Of a DNA stretch of 64,000 nucleotides, positions 56,535 through 64,000 are shown one piece after another. Each line of letters opens with the position of its first letter. Within the stretch, counting starts at the first letter, position 1. The stretch lies in contig JAHDYR010000012.1 of the NCBI GenBank assembly GCA_019828565.1, positions 682,001 through 746,000 of the forward strand, read 5' to 3'. A model generated the notes under the pieces. The model made no database searches and was not told where the DNA came from. It worked only from the letters and a program-made list of their open reading frames with translations. This DNA is from Carpediemonas membranifera. Taxonomy: Eukaryota > Fornicata. The position numbers and the translations under genes were made by a program.

Positions 56535-59276
56535 TCAGTCCAAGGGAGCTTGTCTAGCTTCTTGGGTGACCCCTTGAGGAGGGCGTTGAGGGGGGGCTGT
56601 GGCTGAGCTGAGTTGCGGGAGGTAGTTTGCGAGGTGGTTAAACTTGCCCATCGTGCGTCTGAGCTCTGTGACGGTGGTGGGGGCGGGCAGCTCCTTCAGC
56701 GCGGCGACGCGGCCTGGGCTCACCGAGCGGCCGGAGCTGTTGATGATGAATCCGCAGACCTCCACTTCGGCGGCGCCGATGGTACATTTGTCCGCACGGA
56801 GGCGCAGGCGGTTGTCCTTGGCTCTCTGGAGGGTGAGTCTCAGGGTGTTGAGGAATCCTTCTTCGGTCCGTGCGTAGAGGAATATGTCATCCACGTAGAC
56901 CCGGTGGCCGGGGATGCCATCTAGCACGGCCTCCATCGCTCGTTGAAACTTGGAGGGGGCGTTCTTAAGTCCAAACGGGACCCTGAGGAACTCGAATTGG
57001 TGCCCGGGGACTACGAACGAGGTAAGGTGGATGCTGGCCGGCTCCATCAGCTGCTGCCAGTATCCGGACCGGAGATCGAGTGATGCAAAGTAAGAGCATC
57101 CGCCGGCTTCGTGGGGCAGGTCCCTCAGATCGGGGAGGGGAAAGGCGTCGTCCTTCGTGGCGTCGTTAAGATCGTTGAATGCGACGCAGAAGCGGGGTTC
57201 GCCGTTCTTCTTGGTTGCCATCGTGTGGCGGCTGGCGTGCTCGGACTGGCTGTCTCGTATGATGCCGAGCTTCTTCATCTTCTCGATCTCGGAGAGGGCG
57301 GCTGAGCCAGCCTCTCCGACAAGCTGTCGAGGACGGCACTTGAGGTGAAAATCGCGTGTGAGTTCGATCTTGTGAGGCTGTAGTTTGCTGCCTTCGGGCG
57401 GGAGAGCCGGGTCGAACACCTCATCGAACTCCTCGACGATGCTTCGGACCTTGTTGGCGAACTCGGTGCCGTGGTCGTCCGGGATCGTGACGGCGAGCGA
57501 ATGCTTCGAGTCCGAGGTTGACGCCGCTTCGAAGACGTCGGCGTCGATCATGTTGTGCTCTTCTAGATCGTCCTTATCATCCGGCTTCTCGGACGGGAGT
57601 ATCAGTAGGCGGTCGTTGAGGACGTAGCCGATGTGCCTGAGGAGGTCCTTGCCGATCAGCATCCTGTCGCTGGTGCCTGTGATCATGTGGACGTCCCAGT
57701 CGAGCGTGACGGTTTTGCCATCCATGCCAGGGAGTGTGATGGACATGGTGGCGATCTTGCCCGCGGAGATAACGCGGTCGTCCGCGGCGAACAGGCGGAG
57801 GTCCGACTCGCGCCATTGGATGTTTCCTGGTATCTTTGGGGCGAGGTGCTCGGATATGACGCAGACATCTGCGCCAGTGTCGAGCTTGGCTGGAAGTTGG
57901 ACGGTTCCGGCGACCGTTACGGTTGTCTGTATGGGAATGGAGGTCGTTTGGACCTCGCCGACGGCGCCATCGCGTTGGTTCGCTCCGCAGTCCTTGGTTG
58001 TATGCTTTGAGTTCCAGCCATGCCTGTCACACCAGCGATTGAAAGACTTCGGGATGTAGAAATGCTCCTTGTCCTTAAACTGCTTGAACGGGTCCTGGCC
58101 TTCGACCTTGTGGGCCTTCGGCTTCAGCGGCTGGCCCTCGCGAGCAGAGGTGTCCTTGTTCGAGCACTGACTGTTATCATGCGGTGCCTTGTTGTCGGCC
58201 GGGATCGGCTTCGTCTTGGTCGACACGGCATAGGCCTGCCAGGGGACGACGATCTGGCCGAGATGGTCGGTCTCGAGGGTCGAGAGGGCGTCTATGCAGT
58301 CGCGGGCGGGACGCCAGTTGCCGTCCGAATCCCGCTCGATCAGCGCCTCGTATAGCGGGATCGCGTCGTCGTCGTATCCCTTGAGGGCGACAGACCGGAC
58401 CGCAGCGCGGAGGGCGCTGTCGGGGATCTTATGGTAGCCATCGGCCTCGACGACGGGGTTGTACCCGTCGCACGCCTTCTGCAGGCGCAGAGTGTTAAGG
58501 CGGTGGGCCGCGTTCTGGCCGTACAGTTGGGTGCCCTTGCTTGTGATGGCCTTGAGGCGTGCACCGCGGTCGAGTGTTGGCATCAGGGTAAGGTACAGGT
58601 GAGGCAGGATGGTCCTGGCCTCGGCGCGAAGCTGGTCACGCACGGACACGGGGGCGGAGGGGGCGGCCGTTGCCGCTGACGGGAGAGAGTTGACGATTCT
58701 CGCGACATCCGCGGCCGATCGGGCCGGTTTGTCGTCCAGGGGGTTCGTTAGCGTCGCGAAGGTGAGGGTCGCATCCGGGTCCGCCTCGTGGCGGTCGTGG
58801 CTGGCCGTGCAGAGGCTGGCGAGCTTATCGTTCAGCTCGGCCTCGGCGCGGTCGTAAACAGCCTGCATCCGGCGCATCGCCGGGTCGAGAAGCGGGCTGT
58901 CCTTATAGGTGTTGGCGGCTGCAGCACAGAGCAAGAAGAGATCGTCCTGCAGAGCGTCGATGATCGCGCGGTATCTTGCGCGGCACGACGTGGCGTGTCT
59001 GTCAGGTTCTTGCTTGGCGTGTTGTGCCTGCGAGACCACGTCAGGGATAAGGGAGTCCCAGAACGACTCGAAGGTCGGGAACGTGGAGGTGGGCCGCCAT
59101 GTGGCTTGTAGAAGCTCGAGGGTCTTTGCCGTGAATGCGTGGGGGAAAGAACGGGGTCTTTTGACGTTACCGACTTCCCGTAACCAGATCTCGTACCCCG
59201 TTGTGAGGGAAGAGACGTCTATCACGGATAGACCACTGTGTGATTCTGTAGAAGCAGAATATCGATATTGTGCCAT
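56535..59276 (-). CDS. Element F Gag-protease-RT
   Basis: 913 residues. The only suitable start (ATG at 59276-59274) lies inside the 5' LTR, 8 nt from its inner end. Gag at about 1-370 aligns in style with element E; finger CDRHGWNSKHTTKDC; protease KLDTGADVCVIS (normal DTG, unlike E). RT: FCVAFNDLND, SLDLRSGYWQ, RVPFGLKNAPSKFQ, VYVDDIFLYA (YVDD). The frame is lost at a run of seven G on the plus strand (56590-56596) and again near 56510, so the last ~35 residues are spurious. Confidence 0.87.
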   Translation of the reverse strand: MAQYRYSASTESHSGLSVIDVSSLTTGYEIWLREVGNVKRPRSFPHAFTAKTLELLQATWRPTSTFPTFESFWDSLIPDVVSQAQHAKQEPDRHATSCRARYRAIIDALQDDLFLLCAAAANTYKDSPLLDPAMRRMQAVYDRAEAELNDKLASLCTASHDRHEADPDATLTFATLTNPLDDKPARSAADVARIVNSLPSAATAAPSAPVSVRDQLRAEARTILPHLYLTLMPTLDRGARLKAITSKGTQLYGQNAAHRLNTLRLQKACDGYNPVVEADGYHKIPDSALRAAVRSVALKGYDDDAIPLYEALIERDSDGNWRPARDCIDALSTLETDHLGQIVVPWQAYAVSTKTKPIPADNKAPHDNSQCSNKDTSAREGQPLKPKAHKVEGQDPFKQFKDKEHFYIPKSFNRWCDRHGWNSKHTTKDCGANQRDGAVGEVQTTSIPIQTTVTVAGTVQLPAKLDTGADVCVISEHLAPKIPGNIQWRESDLRLFAADDRVISAGKIATMSITLPGMDGKTVTLDWDVHMITGTSDRMLIGKDLLRHIGYVLNDRLLILPSEKPDDKDDLEEHNMIDADVFEAASTSDSKHSLAVTIPDDHGTEFANKVRSIVEEFDEVFDPALPPEGSKLQPHKIELTRDFHLKCRPRQLVGEAGSAALSEIEKMKKLGIIRDSQSEHASRHTMATKKNGEPRFCVAFNDLNDATKDDAFPLPDLRDLPHEAGGCSYFASLDLRSGYWQQLMEPASIHLTSFVVPGHQFEFLRVPFGLKNAPSKFQRAMEAVLDGIPGHRVYVDDIFLYARTEEGFLNTLRLTLQRAKDNRLRLRADKCTIGAAEVEVCGFIINSSGRSVSPGRVAALKELPAPTTVTELRRTMGKFNHLANYLPQLSSATAPPQRPPQGVTQEARQAPLD
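59259..59268. promoter_or_regulatory. Palindrome ATATCGATAT at the PBS position of element F
   Basis: A perfect 10-bp palindrome touching the inner edge of the 5' LTR; here it is part of the gag coding sequence. It matches eight of the ten bases of the element E decamer. Confidence 0.6.
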
Positions 59277-59325
59277 TGTTGGCTTGCGCAGGTAGATCTG
59301 TTTACATAAACTGCACTGGCTCTCA
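59269..59325 (-). repeat. 5' LTR of element F (57 bp)
   Basis: Identical to 54642-54698. It contains the gag start codon. Confidence 0.93.
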
Positions 59326-59329
59326 CTTG

Positions 59330-59455
59330 TTCAACACGTCCCAGACCAAAACCCCCCGTGCCATCTCCTACTGCGCAGCCAAAGCCAGAGCCAAGGGTAA
59401 GAGAAAGGACCAGCCCCAGAACAAAGGGGGGTTTCACAAGAAGCACAAGAAGTAG
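59330..59455 (+). CDS. Element H gag-like protein, C-terminal segment
   Basis: Joins the N-terminal segment in frame after removal of F and one CTTG (reading LFLDL then FNTSQTK). Lys/Arg-rich, ending GGFHKKHKK: the nucleic-acid-binding tail of a YR-element gag. The stop is followed 30 bp later by the pol ATG. Confidence 0.65.
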   Translation, partial: FNTSQTKTPRAISYCAAKARAKGKRKDQPQNKGGFHKKHKK

Positions 59456-59484
59456 CCCTTGCCACAGATGTTCAGTTCCCGTCA

Positions 59485-60068
59485 ATGAACAAAAAGTGGC
59501 CGGTGTGGGCAAGACTCGGTGCCTCCCCCGAGGTAGTAAGCTGGCTGCGGGATGGCGTCCCTATCCACCTCACCTCTGCGCCCCCTCCACCAGAACCGCA
59601 AAGGCGAGTGGACCCCCGCCTACTCCCGAAGATCGAAGAGCTAGTCGCCAAGGGCGTCCTCTCCCCGTGCCCGATAGACGAACTGCGTCACAGCGCACCC
59701 CTGTTCGCGGTGTCGAAGGGCAAAGACGATGTCCGCCCCGTGCACGACCTCCGAGCCCTGAACGAGTTGACAGCAGAGCTGAGGGTGTTTCGTCTGTTCG
59801 GCATCAGACGGGCGGTCCGCAATCTGCACAAGAACGACTACATGATCAAGATAGACCTAGCATCGGGATACCACCAACTTGGCGTCGCCTCGCGAGACTC
59901 CCCCCTCCTAGGCGTGGTCCTACCGGACGGCCGCGCATTCAGGTACAACACACTCGGCTTCGGATGGACAGCGGCGCCGTACGTGTTCCAGAGCACGACC
60001 ATACAGCTTGCAAAGATCATCGCACACAGGTTCGGGGTGACCATCGCGGTCTATCTCGACGACTTCTT
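59485..60068 (+). CDS. Element H reverse transcriptase, truncated by LINE insertion
   Basis: About 195 residues of a DIRS-type RT from the ATG at 59485: LGASPEVVSWLRDGVPI (N-terminal signature also in element D), APLFAVSKGKDDVRPVHDLRALN, KIDLASGYHQLGV, NTLGFGWTAAPYVFQ, and VYLDDFL, where the catalytic YLDD is the last conserved motif. The sequence then becomes AT-rich LINE tail and the frame stops. The rest of RT, RNase H and the recombinase must lie beyond the LINE. Confidence 0.85.
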
Positions 60069-60437
60069 GAGTTTGAGTTTTTGAGTTTATTTTTTGATAC
60101 AGTGCCGGGGTGTCCACCTCCAGGCACTGGCCACAACCCGAGCCAGACGAGCGGTGATCAGCCGCAGGAGGGCAACGGTTCTCATAACATTGGAAGCCAG
60201 AGCTGCGGCGCCCAAGAGTACTGTTCTGAAGCTGCAGGGAGAGGAGGGCCTAAAACCCCTTCGAAGAAGGGTAAAAAGATGACCCACGCGGGTCGGCCAG
60301 CTCACAACTTCCAGCTCTTGGCGCTGCGGGACTCTGTGCTCCGAGCCCGATGGGGCTCCCTCAGGACGATGATCGAGGAGGTCCTGAGACCGGGGAGGAC
60401 GGTGGCGTTTTCCTATGTAAGCGAGGGAACCTACCAG

Positions 60438-61073
60438 TCACGCGTCACAAAGTACACTCAACATATGTGTGAGCTTGGCGTCGTCACGCCTGCTCAGGGT
60501 CAGGGGGTCCTTGAAAAGGAGGATGGGGTTAATCTTGAAGTGGTCGCACTTAGCCAAGTGGGTCTGGTTCAGGACAACCCACGTCCTGGATCTCAGCACT
60601 GCTAAGGTCTTGGTAGGGGACGTCAGGATCTCAATCACAGCCGCGGCGATGGCCTCACCCTGACAGAGAGGACATGCCTCAAGAGCTGCGGCGGCTTCCG
60701 GTTCATCCTTCAGGTCCTGTAGGATTCCCCTGACCGGCTGCCACGCGTCAGGAAGAGCCCCTCTCGTTGGCATTGGTAGACACGATAGCCGTAGCATCGC
60801 GAGGCGCTTCGCTGGCCCAGCCGTTAGATGGTCGAGGTATGGCTGCCTGGCCGGGTAGTTAGAGCGGGTAAAAGGGCGGGTGAGTGCCGACTCCGTGACG
60901 TATCTCCTGACAGCCACTTTGTTACCACGGCAGATTATGTCGTGAGAGAGCTGGGCTGCTCGACAGGCTGCTAGGTCAAGGCTGTCGGAGTGGGACAGGC
61001 CAAGGCTGCCTTGTGCCTCAGCAATGCAGTCTGGGAGATCCTTGCCCGGATGGATTCTCGCCCATCTCACCCC
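60438..61073 (-). pseudogene. LINE copy 2 C-terminal region with Cys/His motif
   Basis: About 210 residues continuing the RT ORF after a frame break at a C run (61070-61074). Helical sequence, then CPLCQGEA...HLAKC, a CX2C...HX3C pattern typical of the zinc-knuckle-like C-terminus of many LINE RT proteins. Ends LSVLCDA. Confidence 0.65.
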
Positions 61074-61854
61074 CTTGCTTGAATCTGTCCAGCAGGAGCA
61101 TTGCCTCTGGATGCAGCCAGCCTAGCTCCAGGTACTTCGCCTCCGATGCAGTTGGGCTGATCCTTAGGGCTGCCGATGCAAGCTTGCCTACCTGGGAGAC
61201 AGCCTTATGATTAGCCCAGACGCTCCACCCGTACAGCAGCTTGGGGAGGGTGTAGACCTCTACAATGCGAGGACAGAACTTGGAGTGCATCACGCCGCTA
61301 GCTCTCAGTAGTCGTAGCTCTCTGTCTATCCTTTCGCCCATAGTCCTATTCTGGGTGGAGAAGTCTCGGGACGTATCGAAGAGGACCCCTAGGAGCTTGA
61401 CCGCGTCTCTCTTAATGACTGGATTGCCATGGATGGTGAGGGAGGGGGTGTCGTCCTCTGAGACATAGGTGGTCTTATCGTTGGGCTCCAAGGATAGCGC
61501 TAGCATGCATGTCCATGCCGCCGTAAGTGCTGCCTCCAACCACTTAAGGGAGGGAGCTACTATTGTAATGTCATCAACGAACAGGACTGTGACAATCCAG
61601 GGAACGCACGGCCTTGCTGCCACTCGTCTCAGGGTCTCTATGTCGGGAGGAAGCTTCTCAATTGCTTCCTTCCCTAGAGCGGTTAAGCTTGCAATGATGT
61701 GAGGGACTTCCGCAAGGTATCTTGTGAAGATGAAGGGAGCAGTGGTGCATCCTTGCCGTACTCCTGTGTTGGTAGCGGCGCTAGTGCTGCTACCTCGCAT
61801 AGAGATCCTTGTGTGCAAATGCATCTCCTTCAACATCTCAATGGCCCTTCTGTT
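61018..61854 (-). pseudogene. LINE copy 2 RT, second part (catalytic FVDD)
   Basis: Begins after a frame break at a run of six C on the plus strand (61855-61860). Contains TGVRQGCTTAPFIFTRYL (motif B of LINE RTs), TVLFVDDITIVAPS (motif C, FVDD in place of the more common FADD), VKLLGVLFD (motif E region) and a thumb region. Ends out of frame at the next C run. Confidence 0.8.
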
Positions 61855-62538
61855 CCCCCCTCAACGAGTCCAATGCATCTCTCCTCGGGACACGGTCAAA
61901 GGCCTTAGCCACGTCCAGAGTCCCAATGTGGGTCGCTTTGAACCCACGTCTCGCGTGCTCAATAGCCCATAGTGCATCAACCGATGAAACACCCGGCCTT
62001 GCACCGTATTGTTCAGGGGGAAGAGGGTTGTCTCGGTCAATCGTGCGGATCATCATTGTGCCGAGCACCTTGTGGGCTGTGGAAAGTAGGGAGATAGGTC
62101 TGAACGCCACAGGAGCATCGCTAGTAGAGCCGGGCTTTTTCAATGGAATTACCACGGCGGTATGCCACTCTGCTGGGGTCTTGAGTTGGTCAATGCACTT
62201 CTGTAGCAGAGTCTTGAGCGCCTCCTTGAGGACTGGGCTATATTTGAAAATTGCCGGGGTTAGTCCATCACTGCCTGGGGCTGATCTATTCTTGGCAGAT
62301 TTGAGAGCCCCTTCCAGGAGAGTGTCCGTGATTTCGAGCTCTATATCGGGGCGAGAGATGGATGGTTCTACTGCTCCTGCCACATATGATACTGACGCAT
62401 ACCACTCCTCGAAGGCCTTGGCTACTTCTTCTCGGTTGGTGATCACTCTGCCTCCTACTGTGGTGGTAGCAGGAAGGCCGGGTCCTCTGAGTAAGCCTTC
62501 CAGGTCTCTGCGAAGACCAGACACTCTGGCCTGCCCCT
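61838..62538 (-). pseudogene. LINE copy 2 RT, first part
   Basis: Starts after a break at the CCCC at 62534-62537 and encodes the RT fingers: NRSAPGSDGLTPAIFKY, WHTAVVIPLKKPG, FRPISLLSTAHKVLG, QYGARPGVSSVDAL and GTLDVAKAFDRVPRRDAL with motif A Asp. A one-base change at either end would join it with its neighbours into one continuous frame. Confidence 0.82.
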
Positions 62539-62539
62539 T

Positions 62540-63998
62540 CAAAAAGCTTCCAATGGACGTATCTAAAGAATTCAGGGGACATGACATCCATGCTCTCAGA
62601 GACTCGCTTGGCTCGGGCATGGTAGGCTTTGAGTGTTGAGTGGGCGTGGCTCTCCGAGGATGCTAACGCTACTGATAGCATTGCTGATGATAGCTCAGAG
62701 CACACGAGAGCTTTGGGGCCTCTGCTCGTCCTCTCCTTGAGCTGATGTTGGTGGCGATGATCCTCAATGATGAGCTCATAGAGCCGTTCAGGGGAAATAC
62801 CGATCTGCTCTCCGGCGACAAACCAGTGGTCGTAGTCTTCTGCTCTCTCGACTTCTCTCACTTCATGTGAGGCCGCAGTGTCCACCAACGCCCATCGGTT
62901 GATAGTCGACGTCAGGCTTTGAAAGGCTTGGTCGACATCAAGGTGGCTGATGTTCCTCAGGAGAGTCCTCGCCTTTCGATGATCCTTGCTGCATTCAAGT
63001 ACGTTAGCCACATGTCTTTCGTTGAGGACTGCTGTTGCCTTGCTCCTCGTGCGAAAGTAACCCGTTATGCCTGATCTTGCTACAACCGCTCTGTGTCCTT
63101 TGGGTTCAAGGGATACTGTGAGCGGCTTCTCGATGAGATCAGCCAGCTTAGGTGTTGCTGCGATGCCATCAATTACTCTGTCCATGAAGGTCGGGCCGTC
63201 GGGCACTACCAGTCTCAAGCCACACTCCTTTAGGGTGGTAGCCCACAGCGTCGATGGATCTAGTAGGTTCGTGTTGAAGTCTCCCATGACAAGAACTTGG
63301 AGCCCTTGCTCAATAGCTTTCTTCACCTCGGAGGACAGTAGAGTGTGGAACTCTTTCTTGGCTTGTGCTCCCGTGCATGGACTATAGATGGACATGACAC
63401 GGACCTTCAGTTTGCCAGCTGTTACAAACACGCAGCCTAGGTCAGCTTGAATCAACCTTGGAGAGTGGGGTTGGTTCTCGACGTATGTGCAGAGCTCAGC
63501 TAATTCCTTCCTCAGCATGATGCCTACGCCTAGATGCTTTGTCTCGGACTCTGACTTGATCACTCCGTGGTATAGCAGGACCTTGTCATTCGTTGTGGGC
63601 AGCTCCGGGGACTGGGCCCACCACCATAGCTCCTGAATGGACATGATGTCCACGTCTTGTACTAGAGCAAGAGTCATCTTGGTGATGTTGAGTGATGTGC
63701 AATTCCACGAGTAGAGGTGACCATTTACTGGTCGTCTACCTGCTTGACTTCGCCCTCTCTGATTCCTGAAGGTCGCAGGCGAGACTCGCGTGGCTAAGCT
63801 TGGAGCTGGCGTGGAAGAAGCCGGTGGCTCAACCTCACTCCAGTTACCGTCGTGAGCTCGGGCACTCTGGAGAGCTTTGAACACCGGAGAAAGGTCCCAC
63901 GCTTCGCTGACCCATGCTGTTTCTGCCTTCTGTATGAGGGCATCCATGTCTCCTCGAGTCATGGGCCCTCTCAGTCTGACTTTGCGGAGCCCTCGCAC
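62540..63998 (-). CDS. LINE copy 2 APE-type endonuclease region
   Basis: About 485 residues up to the frame break. AP endonuclease-like motifs: YSWNCTSLN, MSIQELWWW (catalytic Glu), VMSIYSPCTG (Tyr), VMGDFNTN (Asp and Asn), DRVIDGIAAT (Asp) and PKGHRAVVA (His). A helical linker leads to the RT. The frame is open to the window edge and through the point that is frameshifted in copy 1, so the protein begins upstream, outside the window. It nicks the genomic target to start target-primed reverse transcription. Confidence 0.85.
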
Positions 63999-64000
63999 TG

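Larger units (their letters stand above)
54642..59325 (-). mobile_element. Ty3/gypsy element F, inserted in gag of H
   Basis: Minus-strand element with identical 57-bp LTRs (54642-54698 and 59269-59325) and target duplication CTTG (54638-54641 and 59326-59329). Domain order gag, finger, protease, RT, RNase H, integrase, chromodomain. A polypurine tract (GAGGAGGGAAG on the minus strand) precedes the 3' LTR. Same family as element E. Two frame breaks lie between RT and RNase H. Confidence 0.93.
54240..60068 (+). mobile_element. Tyrosine-recombinase-type retrotransposon H, interrupted by F and LINE copy 2
   Basis: A gag-like ORF (split by element F), a short spacer and an RT ORF that stops at the LINE 3' end. 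The RT resembles those of D and of the 7371-7660 fragment, and gag ends in the same kind of basic tail. RNase H, recombinase and right terminal repeats would lie beyond the right edge, past the LINE. With F removed the gag frame joins exactly. Confidence 0.75.
60069..64000 (-). mobile_element. LINE copy 2, 3' part (APE endonuclease and RT)
   Basis: Minus-strand non-LTR element of the same family as copy 1. Its 3' end at about 60069 shows an A-rich tail built of AAACTC-like units (plus strand 60069-60095), preceded by about 340 bp without an ORF. It carries endonuclease, RT and a Cys/His C-terminus. The 5' part (OTU and MAEL-like regions) is beyond the right edge. It interrupts the RT of element H just after YLDD. 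Confidence 0.88.

Noticed and set aside
59358-60605. 415-codon ORF spanning H and the LINE tail
   Set aside because: It crosses the H/LINE junction and reads the RT in the wrong frame.
1-64000. Circular or wrapped window because both ends match
   Set aside because: The two LINE copies differ by substitutions and an indel and are inserted in different host elements.

Overview
The window looks like GC-rich nuclear DNA of a unicellular eukaryote. About 28 kb of tightly packed, mostly intronless host genes (about 26.4-53.9 kb) lie between two clusters of nested retrotransposons. Eukaryotic hallmarks are ribosomal protein uL3, a Dbp9/DDX56 helicase, a BFR1-family protein with a 35-nt GT-AG intron, an SLC35B nucleotide-sugar transporter, chromodomain Ty3 elements, tyrosine-recombinase (YR) retrotransposons and an APE-type LINE. 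A large TmcB-like membrane protein, very short gaps between genes and a tiny intron would fit a free-living metamonad or a similar compact protist. That placement is inference.

Left cluster, 1-25542, oldest to youngest. A YR-element fragment (7371-7660) was hit by Ty3 element G (4379-7370, minus), and G by LINE copy 1 (1 to about 4378, minus, running off the left edge). Next to it is a nearly complete YR element D (7688-25542) with split direct repeats A1...B1-A2-B2. D carries Ty3 element B (8561-17049, TSD ACAG), which carries Ty3 element C (12319-16343, minus, TSD ACAC). D also carries Ty3 element E (18184-23101, TSD GCAG). Removing each insertion plus one TSD copy restores the interrupted frame, so the nesting order is clear.

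Central gene block: TmcB-like protein, CoA-binding protein, coiled-coil protein, basic low-complexity protein, RCC1-like protein, BFR1-like protein (spliced), acidic protein, SLC35B-like transporter, uL3, a candidate spliced zinc-ribbon gene, a giant SPxR-repeat protein, a GPH/MFS transporter, an acidic protein, a candidate ELYS-like nucleoporin with RVxF motifs, a Dbp9-like helicase and a beta-propeller/coiled-coil protein. Genes lie on both strands, often with less than 150 bp between them.

Right cluster, about 53.9-64 kb: a second YR element H carries Ty3 element F (54642-59325, minus, TSD CTTG) in its gag. Its reverse transcriptase is cut by LINE copy 2 (60069 to beyond 64000, minus). The LINE sequence at 62877-64000 repeats 1-1125 almost exactly.

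Points that stand out: (i) all five Ty3 elements have tiny LTRs (57-129 bp), gag ATGs within about 22 nt of the LTR, and a perfect palindrome instead of a tRNA-type primer-binding site; (ii) the LINE encodes an OTU protease and a Maelstrom/DEDDh-type nuclease upstream of the endonuclease and RT; (iii) single-base frameshifts occur only in the transposons, nearly all in short G/C runs, although paired LTRs are identical.
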